From NCBI GenBank assembly GCA_031257075.1, contig JAIRPM010000020.1, forward strand, positions 1-13,646: 13,646 bases of DNA, given 5' to 3'. The stretch is from Spirochaetaceae bacterium. GTDB taxonomy: Bacteria; Spirochaetota; Spirochaetia; Treponematales; Breznakiellaceae. Position numbers and translations under genes: made by a program. Below, in pieces: positions 6,830-13,094 of this stretch; positions within the stretch are counted from its first letter, which is position 1; each line of letters begins with the position of its first letter. The notes beneath the pieces are model-generated. The model did no database searches, had not been told where the DNA came from, and was given only the letters and a program-made list of their open reading frames with translations.

Positions 6830-8160
6830 TGGAAACTCTTTTTGAAAAATACCTTGAGACTGTCAAAACGGCCGAGACTATGGTCTATTCCGGCAAAGTT
6901 TTTCGCGTACAGGGACTTTTAATCGAAAGTTATGGGCCGCAGGCAGTAGTCGGTGAAATATGCTTTTTTACGGTAGGCAGCAGGCGCATTATGGCCGAAG
7001 TTGCCGGGCTGCGCGGCAACGTTGTTCAACTAATGGCCTACAGTGACACTACCGGCATCGAAGTCGGGACACGGGTTACAGCAACGGGGCACTTTCTGGA
7101 AGTGCCGGTCTCTCCCGGACTATTAGGCCGTATATTAGGCCCTTTGGGCGCGCCCATCGATGGCAAAGGCGCGCTGAAGGCTGCGCTGCGCTATCCCGCG
7201 TTCGCCCCGGCCCCTCCCGCATTAAGCCGCAGCCTTATTTCCACACGCATTACAACCGGAATCCGTGTGGTAGATGCCCTGCTTCCCGCCGGGCTGGGGC
7301 AGCGCATGGGCATATTTGCCGGCTCCGGTGTCGGCAAATCAACGTTTCAGGGAATGCTGGCGCGAAATACAGGGGCAGATGTAAACGTCATTGCCCTGAT
7401 AGGCGAGCGCGGACGCGAATTAAATGATTTTTTGGAGAAAAGCCTTGGCGAAGAAGGTTTGCGGCGTTCCGTGGTTATTGTCGCTACATCCGACCAAAGT
7501 TCGCTGGCCCGCCTGCGCGGCGCTTTTGTTGCTACCGCCGTTGCTGAATATTTCCGTGACCAAGGAATGAACGTCCTTCTCCTTTTTGACTCACTTACCC
7601 GTTTAGCTCATGCCCAGCGTGAAATCGGCCTGGCTACCGGCGAACCGCCAGCCCAGCGCGGCTATACCCCCAGCGTTTTTGATATGATGCCGCGTTTGCT
7701 GGAACGTTCCGGCCCCGCCGTAAAAGGTTCGATAACGGCCTTTTACACGGTACTTGTAGATGGCGATGACCTTGATGAGCCGATTTCGGACAAAGCGCGA
7801 AGCATCCTTGACGGACATATCGTCCTATCCCGCGCCCTTGCCTCCCGCGGCCATTATCCGGCGGTAGATGTACTCAACAGCGTGAGCCGCATAGCGCCGG
7901 ACGTTTCCGGTGTCGCTTCGAGAAAAGCCGCCGCCGCTGTCCGTAGATGGATTGCGGACTATGCCGCCAACGAAGATGCCATCAACGCGGGCGCATACAA
8001 AGAAGGCACAAATCCTGCCCTTGATGCCGCCATAGCAAAAAAAAACGTGATAGACGCTTTCCTACAGCAAGAAACAGACGAAAAATCTACACTTGCGGAA
8101 ACTTTGGCCGGTCTTGCCAAAATTGCCGAAATTGAAATACCAGACGGGGAATGTGTATGA
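6829..8160 (+). CDS. fliI: Flagellum-specific ATP synthase FliI
   Basis: FliI is the hexameric ATPase of flagellar type III export, related to the F1-ATPase beta subunit. The 443-residue protein is of normal length. It has an N-terminal beta-barrel domain (to about residue 95), the family motif GRILGPLGAPIDGKG, Walker A GSGVGKST (residues 165-172), IGERGRE just after it, and Walker B LLLFDSLTR with the key aspartate at 254. GEPPAQRGYTPSVFDMMPRL and the C-terminal helical region are also typical. The start is GTG at 6829, supported by AGGGA at 6818-6822, and it overlaps the fliH stop. The stop overlaps the ATG of the next gene. fliJ, which commonly follows fliI, is absent here. Confidence 0.95.
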   Translation: METLFEKYLETVKTAETMVYSGKVFRVQGLLIESYGPQAVVGEICFFTVGSRRIMAEVAGLRGNVVQLMAYSDTTGIEVGTRVTATGHFLEVPVSPGLLGRILGPLGAPIDGKGALKAALRYPAFAPAPPALSRSLISTRITTGIRVVDALLPAGLGQRMGIFAGSGVGKSTFQGMLARNTGADVNVIALIGERGRELNDFLEKSLGEEGLRRSVVIVATSDQSSLARLRGAFVATAVAEYFRDQGMNVLLLFDSLTRLAHAQREIGLATGEPPAQRGYTPSVFDMMPRLLERSGPAVKGSITAFYTVLVDGDDLDEPISDKARSILDGHIVLSRALASRGHYPAVDVLNSVSRIAPDVSGVASRKAAAAVRRWIADYAANEDAINAGAYKEGTNPALDAAIAKKNVIDAFLQQETDEKSTLAETLAGLAKIAEIEIPDGECV

Positions 8161-9005
8161 ATCTAAAAGACATTCAAATCCGCGATCCTTTCGTGGTTGT
8201 AGAAAACGATACCTATCATCTTTTTGGGTCAACCGATAAGGATATTTGGAAACCGGCAGGCACCGGATTTGATGCCTATACCAGCCGTGATTTACACGAA
8301 TTTGACGGGCCTTTTCCTGTCTTCCGTCCGCCGCCGGATTTTTGGTCGGTACGGAATTTTTGGGCACCAGAAGTGTACAAAACAGAAAACGGAGACTATA
8401 TTATGTTTGCGACCTTTCTACCCAAAACAGGCTGCCGGGGGACAGCGGCGCTCAAGAGCGCGGGTGCTATTCTGGGGCCGTACTTGCCATGGAGCGATGG
8501 GCCGCTTACCCCCCACGACTGGGAATGTCTTGACGGTACGCTCTATTACGAGGGCGGCGTTCCATGGATGGTTTTTTGCCACGAATGGCAGCAAATAGGC
8601 AATGGCGAAATTTGCGCGATGCCGCTTAACCGCGATTTGCGAACAGCGGCGGGCAAGCCGTCGATTTTATTCCGCGCCGGCGATGCCGCATGGGCTGCGC
8701 CCCTCAAAGGCCGCACACCGGGCAGTTATGTTACTGACGGCCCTTTCCTGTGGCGCTTGGACGAAAACAACCTTATTATGCTGTGGTCATCATTTGGGGA
8801 AGACGGCAGATACCGGCTTGGCATAGCCCGTTCCAAAACAGGTCTTCTTGCCGGGCCGTGGCAACAGGATGCCGCTCCGTTTTTTGCCGCGGACGGAGGC
8901 CATGGAATGCTGTTCCATTCGCTGGAAGGCAAACTTCTCCTCGCCCTCCACACCCCAAACGCCACTCCCCATGAACGCGCCCTATTTGTCGAAACGGTTT
9001 TGTAA
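8157..9005 (+). CDS. GH43-like glycoside hydrolase, cytoplasmic
   Basis: This 282-residue protein resembles glycoside hydrolase family 43, the five-bladed beta-propeller enzymes that cut arabinosides, xylosides or galactosides. Visible markers are RDPFV with the candidate general base Asp10, WAPEV at residues 69-73, CLDGTLYYEGG with the candidate pKa-modulating Asp126, CHEW with Glu143, TDGPFLWR at 193-200, GGHGMLF, and LALHTPN near the C-terminus. The spacing Asp10-Asp126-Asp194 resembles GH43 catalytic spacing, but the third position is Asp where Glu is usual. There is no signal peptide, so it should act on imported short saccharides. An ATG at 8151 is possible, but GGGGA at 8146-8150 fits the ATG at 8157, which overlaps the fliI stop as ATGA. 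Its 3' end overlaps the convergent holA gene. Substrate is unknown. Confidence 0.78.
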   Translation: MNLKDIQIRDPFVVVENDTYHLFGSTDKDIWKPAGTGFDAYTSRDLHEFDGPFPVFRPPPDFWSVRNFWAPEVYKTENGDYIMFATFLPKTGCRGTAALKSAGAILGPYLPWSDGPLTPHDWECLDGTLYYEGGVPWMVFCHEWQQIGNGEICAMPLNRDLRTAAGKPSILFRAGDAAWAAPLKGRTPGSYVTDGPFLWRLDENNLIMLWSSFGEDGRYRLGIARSKTGLLAGPWQQDAAPFFAADGGHGMLFHSLEGKLLLALHTPNATPHERALFVETVL

Positions 9006-10019
9006 AGAAGGCAGCCGTTCGCGCATAATGCGGTGGAGGTACACATCCATAAGCGTTTCTTTGAGCGCACTGCCCTCAGCGCGTAACAACATATCGAATT
9101 CTGATGTTATAGAGATAAACCGGCTGGCAGCATGACCATAATTTTTGAAGGCAAGAGGGTAATCTTTTTTTGCTTTCGGCGTAGTTATGCCTATTTTTTT
9201 TAGTTCAAAATCATTGCCTGCCAGCCCTTTTTCGTACAACCCGCAATAATCACGAAATTTGTGATAGTTCCACCCGAGGCCGGCAAAAATAGAAACAGGA
9301 CTTTCCTGTGCGGCAAGAAGCGCATGTAAAATTTCCAAACTTTTCTGAAGGTCGCCGGCAGCAATAGCGGAAAAAAGCGTAAAAGCGGATTCATTGCGGG
9401 TGTGTGAAAGATGTTTTTCTATTGCCGCCGCGTCAACCGTTAACGGTCCCTGTACGCCCGCCGCTTTTTGTTCATTTCTAAAAAACATCATAAGCCGGGA
9501 ACATTCGCCGCGCAGAGCATCGGTGTTGTTTTCTATCATTTCAAGAAGCGTATCCACCGCATCATCGGTCAGCCTAAACCCCTGCTTTTGCCAATAATTG
9601 CGCAGCCATTGCGGTTTTTGGTGGTCAAAAAGTTCCCAAAACACGCGGGTGTTTCTTTTTCCGCAGGCTGTTTCAAGTGTTTTATCGGGTTTTGTTTCAT
9701 CACTGGTCATAAACAACAGCGTGTTTTCGACCGGCGCGCAAATATAAGAAGCAATGTTTTTTGTTTCGCTTTCTTTGAACGCATCAATATTTTTTACATA
9801 AACAACACGGCCATCGGAAAAAAGCGAGCCGGTAAACAAAAAAGCGGCAATATCGGCGCTTGATGTTTCACCCGGATAAAAAGTTGTTGTTTCAATATTA
9901 GGCTGCGCCTGCTCATCACCGTAGATGCGGAATATAAACCGCTGTTTTATTTCCGCCATAGCGTCCTGCTTTTCACCGATTTCCGGCCCGTAAAACAAAT
10001 ACGATTCGCCCTGAGCCAT
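8982..10019 (-). CDS. holA: DNA polymerase III delta subunit
   Basis: The delta subunit opens the sliding clamp ring as part of the clamp loader. The 345-residue protein has the expected layout: an N-terminal YLFYG segment (degenerate P-loop region), the middle sequence NNTDALRGECSRLMMF, which corresponds to the conserved delta motif before the collar domain, then ESAFTLFSAIAAGDLQKSLEIL and the C-terminal LHRIMRERLP helix. I chose the ATG at 10019, one base after the lexA stop, because MAQGESYLFYG fits the normal N-terminus. An upstream TTG at 10046 would add 9 residues and overlap lexA; it has GGAAAA before it and cannot be excluded. The gene ends inside the 3' end of the convergent glycosidase gene. 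Being directly coupled to lexA suggests shared SOS-type control, which is an inference. Confidence 0.9.
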   Translation of the reverse strand: MAQGESYLFYGPEIGEKQDAMAEIKQRFIFRIYGDEQAQPNIETTTFYPGETSSADIAAFLFTGSLFSDGRVVYVKNIDAFKESETKNIASYICAPVENTLLFMTSDETKPDKTLETACGKRNTRVFWELFDHQKPQWLRNYWQKQGFRLTDDAVDTLLEMIENNTDALRGECSRLMMFFRNEQKAAGVQGPLTVDAAAIEKHLSHTRNESAFTLFSAIAAGDLQKSLEILHALLAAQESPVSIFAGLGWNYHKFRDYCGLYEKGLAGNDFELKKIGITTPKAKKDYPLAFKNYGHAASRFISITSEFDMLLRAEGSALKETLMDVYLHRIMRERLPSLQNRFDK

Positions 10020-10020
10020 A

Positions 10021-10626
10021 CTAATACGACCTGTAGATGCAGGCAAGTTTTCCAGCTATGCGTACATTTCTGCTATAGATGACCGGGTAGTCTGGATTTT
10101 CCGGCTGAAGGCGTATGCGGCTGTTTTCTCTAAAATAGCGTTTAAGCGTATAGCCATCGTCAATTTCGGCGACAACGATATCGCCATTGCCGGCTGTTTC
10201 CTGCTTAATAATAACCGCCACATCACCGTCCATAATGCCCGCGCCTATCATAGAATCGCCGCGTACAATAAGCGCAAAACACGGTTTGGCGGTACCAATC
10301 AGGGAACGGTGAATGGGTACCGTGCCCGAAAGGTTTTCTTCGGTCAGAACACGCCGGCCGGCGGCGACATCGCCCATTACCGGCACTTCAACAAATGGCT
10401 CATCCTGAACATGCAATGGTTTAATAATTTTGATGGCCCGTGAACGATGATTCTGCCGGCTTATATACGCCTTTTTTTTGAGCGCGTTGACAAAATCATA
10501 AGCCGCCCGCGGTGAAAACGAAAAATAAACGGCTATTTCGCGCATAGTCGGCGCATAATTATTTGCCTTGATATACTCTGAAATAAATTCAAGCACTTTT
10601 CGCTGTTTTTCTGTAAGATTTTTCAT
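10021..10626 (-). CDS. lexA: LexA repressor (SOS response)
   Basis: LexA represses DNA-damage genes and cleaves itself when RecA is activated. The 201-residue protein has both domains. The N-terminal winged helix begins LTEKQRKVLEFI and contains APTMREIAVYF. The C-terminal S24 peptidase domain has the self-cleavage bond Ala89-Gly90 in GDVAAGRR, the catalytic Ser125 in RGDSM and Lys162 in GYTLKRY. All catalytic residues are intact. The recognition helix (SPRAAYDFVNAL) differs from the common SxSTVxxHLxxL form, so its operator is probably not the standard one. The ribosome site GGGAGGA (10631-10637) lies 4 bases from the ATG. holA follows after one base. The gap of 152 bases to ptsH contains a strong palindrome that could be an operator, a terminator, or both. 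Confidence 0.93.
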   Translation of the reverse strand: MKNLTEKQRKVLEFISEYIKANNYAPTMREIAVYFSFSPRAAYDFVNALKKKAYISRQNHRSRAIKIIKPLHVQDEPFVEVPVMGDVAAGRRVLTEENLSGTVPIHRSLIGTAKPCFALIVRGDSMIGAGIMDGDVAVIIKQETAGNGDIVVAEIDDGYTLKRYFRENSRIRLQPENPDYPVIYSRNVRIAGKLACIYRSY

Positions 10627-10665
10627 ATATTCCTCCCTAAATATAACTCCAGACCTTCAATTTTT

Positions 10666-10680
10666 AATCAGTGCTTCCCT
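10666..10680 (+). repeat. Diverged copy of the AATCAGCRTTGCCCY repeat upstream of lexA
   Basis: AATCAGTGCTTCCCT matches 12 of 15 positions of AATCAGCGTTGCCCT, the minus-strand sequence at 12115-12129, and also resembles the arm at 2580-2594. It lies 40-54 bases upstream of the lexA start codon, so it would be within or near the lexA promoter or leader. No inverted partner is obvious at this copy. Confidence 0.4.
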
Positions 10681-10710
10681 AAAAACCCGATTGAATTTTC
10701 AGAGATGCAG

Positions 10711-10733
10711 CGAAAATTGCGCCGCAATTTTCG
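10711..10733. promoter_or_regulatory. Perfect palindrome upstream of lexA, candidate operator
   Basis: CGAAAATTGC (10711-10720) and GCAATTTTCG (10724-10733) are perfect 10-base arms around GCC. It lies about 85-107 bases upstream of the lexA ATG. A symmetric site of this size fits a dimeric repressor such as LexA, but no second copy is seen in the window to support that, and it overlaps a terminator-like hairpin. Assignment as an operator is an inference. Confidence 0.35.
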
Positions 10734-10751
10734 GCACAATTTGCGGCGCAA
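10717..10751 (-). terminator. Probable terminator of hprK-ptsH, overlapping an alternative hairpin
   Basis: On the minus strand TTGCGCCGCAA (10751-10741) and TTGCGGCGCAA (10727-10717) form a perfect 11-bp stem around a 13-base loop, followed at once by TTTT (10716-10713). This fits a rho-independent terminator 28 bases after the ptsH stop. The right arm is also the core of the 10711-10733 palindrome, so the two hairpins cannot form together. Confidence 0.55.
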
Positions 10752-10778
10752 ACTACCCTTTTTCAGCAACAAACAGCC

Positions 10779-11045
10779 TTATTCTTCTTCAAACTTGGTT
10801 TCAAATAGACGCGCAATCGCGTCAACGGCGGACTGCTCATCCTCACCTGTCGCGCTGATTTTTATTTCACTCCCATAAGCGGCACCAAGCGTGATTATCC
10901 CCAGTATGGATTTTGCGTTTATCTTATGAGAACCATGTTCAAAATAAATCGATGACTTAAAGTCTTTCGTTTTTTCTACAATAACCGAAGCGGGGCGCGC
11001 ATGTATACCCGCCCTATTGATAATTTTTACGAGCCTTTCGACCAT
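10779..11045 (-). CDS. ptsH: HPr phosphocarrier protein
   Basis: HPr is a small cytoplasmic phosphocarrier. In the PTS it takes phosphate from enzyme I on a histidine, and HPr kinase phosphorylates it on a serine. At 88 residues it has normal length. The phospho-histidine is His15 in AGIHARPAS, and the regulatory serine is Ser46 in NAKSILGI. I chose the ATG at 11045, not an upstream in-frame start, because AAGGAG lies just before it and the protein then begins MVERLVKI as in the family. hprK ends 50 bases upstream on the same strand, so kinase and substrate are likely cotranscribed. No enzyme I or sugar-specific PTS component lies in the window, so a regulatory role is at least as likely as sugar transport. 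Confidence 0.95.
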   Translation of the reverse strand: MVERLVKIINRAGIHARPASVIVEKTKDFKSSIYFEHGSHKINAKSILGIITLGAAYGSEIKISATGEDEQSAVDAIARLFETKFEEE

Positions 11046-11095
11046 AATCTCTCCTTCTATTCCGCGCCGGCAGCCACTATGCAGCGCAAACGGCT

Positions 11096-12085
11096 TCAAA
11101 TAATATCATCTCTGCCAAAGTATACCGATTTTGCGGTTTCACTTTCAATCCACTTAAGTATATTACGGTTGAATTCCTGCGCTGTATTATACCCCATGTT
11201 TTTAAGGCGTTCATTCATAGCGGCGCTTTCAATGACAATGCGTATATTCCGTCCCGGTTTCACCGGTATTTCAAGTTTGGGAATTTGGACACCAAGTATA
11301 TCAACAAACAAATCTTCTTTGCCTATGCGGTCATAATTTTTAGATGAATCCCATTCTTCAAGCTGCGTTATTAGTTGTATGCGTTTACTGTCCCGGATGG
11401 CGCTGACACCGAACAGATGCGTTACATTGATAACGCCGATACCGCGTATTTCCATATGGTGACCGATAATCTTATTCGCGCCGTTACCTATAAGCACATT
11501 GCCGTTTATACAATGAATTTCCACAACATCATCCGCGACAAGGCGGTGCCCCGCTTTGATAAGTTCAAGCGCCGTCTCGCTTTTGCCTACGCCGCTTTCG
11601 CCGGTTATCAATATGCCCAATCCATATACTTCAACCAGTACGCCATGCAGGGTTACTTTTGGTGAAAATATGGTCGAAAGAATACGCAAAAGGCGTACAA
11701 TGAATTCCGTTGTTGCCAAACCGGTAACAAGCACAGGACAACAGGCTTCTTCGGCAGCCTCAATAAAAAAGTTTTCCACATTTATATTGTGGGTAAATAC
11801 GCAACATGGAATTTCATATTTAAGAAGCCGTTTGATATTATCGTTCTTTTTTTCGCTTATGATCTTCTTAATATATGCAGCCTCGCCAAAACCAAAAACC
11901 TGTATGCGGTTAAACGCGAATATTTCGTAAAAACCGCAGAGCGCAAGACCGGGCCGGTTGAGTTCCGGCGTAGAAATTTCACGGCTCAAACCTTTGCGTC
12001 CCGCAACACAACGCAAGTCCAAGGAATTGTGGTCGCGCAAATCTAAATCGATAAGGTCAAGCACGCTAAAATGGTTTTCACTCAT
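11096..12085 (-). CDS. hprK: HPr kinase/phosphorylase
   Basis: HprK phosphorylates Ser46 of HPr with ATP and can reverse the reaction, linking carbon and energy state to gene control. The 329-residue protein has the N-terminal DRTGG-like region, starting with the typical FSVLDLIDLDLRDHNSLDLR segment, and the C-terminal kinase domain. Walker A is GESGVGKS at residues 162-169, preceded by His147 in LHGVLVEVYG. Catalytic Asp185/Asp186 are in VADDVV, and the family signature EIRGIGVINV is at 212-221. The start ATG at 12085 lacks a clear Shine-Dalgarno sequence. Instead an 11-base palindrome GTAAAGTTTAC sits 3-13 bases before it. The ptsH gene follows after 50 bases. The match is full length, with no missing key residue. 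Confidence 0.95.
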   Translation of the reverse strand: MSENHFSVLDLIDLDLRDHNSLDLRCVAGRKGLSREISTPELNRPGLALCGFYEIFAFNRIQVFGFGEAAYIKKIISEKKNDNIKRLLKYEIPCCVFTHNINVENFFIEAAEEACCPVLVTGLATTEFIVRLLRILSTIFSPKVTLHGVLVEVYGLGILITGESGVGKSETALELIKAGHRLVADDVVEIHCINGNVLIGNGANKIIGHHMEIRGIGVINVTHLFGVSAIRDSKRIQLITQLEEWDSSKNYDRIGKEDLFVDILGVQIPKLEIPVKPGRNIRIVIESAAMNERLKNMGYNTAQEFNRNILKWIESETAKSVYFGRDDII

Positions 12086-12087
12086 AC

Positions 12088-12098
12088 GTAAAGTTTAC
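12088..12098. promoter_or_regulatory. Short palindrome GTAAAGTTTAC at the hprK start
   Basis: A perfect 5+1+5 palindrome occupies the place where the hprK ribosome site should be. It could be a repressor site or could limit ribosome access. It is short enough to occur by chance, so this is only a candidate. Confidence 0.3.
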
Positions 12099-12107
12099 CG
12101 TATAAAA

Positions 12108-12155
12108 CCCTGTTAGGGCAACGCTGATTAAATCCTCGATGGGATTTAATCAGGC
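12108..12155. repeat. Palindromic repeat between the EamA gene and hprK
   Basis: CTGATTAAATCC (12124-12135) pairs perfectly with GGATTTAATCAG (12142-12153) around a 6-base loop. Next to it lie the minus-strand repeat core AATCAGCGTTGCCCT (12129-12115) and a small CCCT-GTT-AGGG stem (12108-12118). The stop codon of the EamA gene (12150-12152) lies inside the right arm, so the element forms the gene's 3' end. It may terminate or insulate transcription ahead of hprK, but on the minus strand no T run follows. Confidence 0.65.
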
Positions 12156-13085
12156 TTCTTTTTGAATTTGAGCGGCTATCATACCGGCAAGCATAAGTAT
12201 AAAACCTATAAGTGTAACAAGCGCCGGTTTTTCACCAAGAATCAAGATACCGCCTGCCGCAGCAAAAACACTTTCCAAGCAAAGTATTATAGATGCATGC
12301 GCGGGATGCGCCCATTGTTGGGCTACCACCTGCAATGTATACGCGACCCCTACCGAACAAAGTCCGCCATAAAGTATTGGAATGAGCGCATCCCCAAGAG
12401 AAGCCATCTGAAAACCCGCGGTAAATATTTCTGGAGGAGTTCCCATGCCGATAAGCGCCGGCACATTTATTGCCGCCGTAATAAATGAAAGGATACCGCA
12501 AACGGCAAATTGCCCGCAGGAAAGTTTTAACGCATTTACTTTTTTTACGAGATAGTCTATCAGTAAAACATGGCATGTCCAAAAAAGGCCGCTTACAAAG
12601 GTAAGCATATCACCGGTATTTAAAACAGAAATATGGCCGCCATTGCTCACCAAAAACAAACCGGCAAACGTCAGACCGGCGCCTATCCATGTGGGCAGCC
12701 CTGTTTTGCGGCCTAGAAAAATGCCCGCAATAGGAACGAGTACCACATAAACACCGGTGATAAATCCTGAATTACCCGCCGTTGTCCAAAAAATTCCTAT
12801 CTGCTGAAAACCTGTAGCAATAAAAAGGCAGATTCCCGCAGCGAGCGAACTAGTCAAAAGCCGCAGCCGGCCGCTTTCATTGGCTGCCGGCTGTTTTGTT
12901 TTTCTCTTTGCGCCAAGCGCGAAAATAAGAGGCAGTAGTGAAAGCGCGCCCAAACAAAACCGCACTCCGCCAAAGGTAAAAGGGCCAATGTAGTTCATAC
13001 TCACCCTCTGGGCAGTAAACGCAAAGCCCCAAATTGCCGCCGTTATCAGCAGCAGTAAATCCGCGCGTATCTGTTTTGTTTTCAA
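12150..13085 (-). CDS. EamA (DMT-superfamily) transporter
   Basis: This 311-residue inner-membrane protein has about ten hydrophobic helices arranged as two EamA repeats, the layout of drug/metabolite transporter exporters such as RhaT- or YdcZ-like carriers. The first repeat starts LLLLITAAIWGFAFTAQRVS and the second runs through SVGVAYTLQVVAQQWAHPAHASI to ILGEKPALVTLIGFILMLAG; the ALxxLGE-like end motif is typical of the family. The start is TTG at 13085: GGAG lies 6 bases upstream, an in-frame stop closes the frame just before it, and the next ATG (residue 30) would delete the first helix. The upstream gene stops 9 bases before this start, with its TAG inside the ribosome-site region, so the two are probably one transcript. 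The substrate (amino acid, metabolite or drug) cannot be told. Confidence 0.88.
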   Translation of the reverse strand: MKTKQIRADLLLLITAAIWGFAFTAQRVSMNYIGPFTFGGVRFCLGALSLLPLIFALGAKRKTKQPAANESGRLRLLTSSLAAGICLFIATGFQQIGIFWTTAGNSGFITGVYVVLVPIAGIFLGRKTGLPTWIGAGLTFAGLFLVSNGGHISVLNTGDMLTFVSGLFWTCHVLLIDYLVKKVNALKLSCGQFAVCGILSFITAAINVPALIGMGTPPEIFTAGFQMASLGDALIPILYGGLCSVGVAYTLQVVAQQWAHPAHASIILCLESVFAAAGGILILGEKPALVTLIGFILMLAGMIAAQIQKEA

Positions 13086-13094
13086 AATAAACTC

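Noticed and set aside
9468..9863. A 131-codon open frame on the plus strand within holA
   Set aside because: It is antisense to holA, which has full-length family motifs; the translation has no ribosome site or recognisable motif.
10627..10700. Standard SOS box (CTGT-N8-ACAG or CGAAC-N4-GTTCG) before lexA
   Set aside because: Neither pattern is present in the leader.
11046..11099. N-terminal extension of HPr by 18 residues
   Set aside because: The strong AAGGAG site and the standard HPr N-terminus support the start at 11045; the extension would also overlap the hprK stop.
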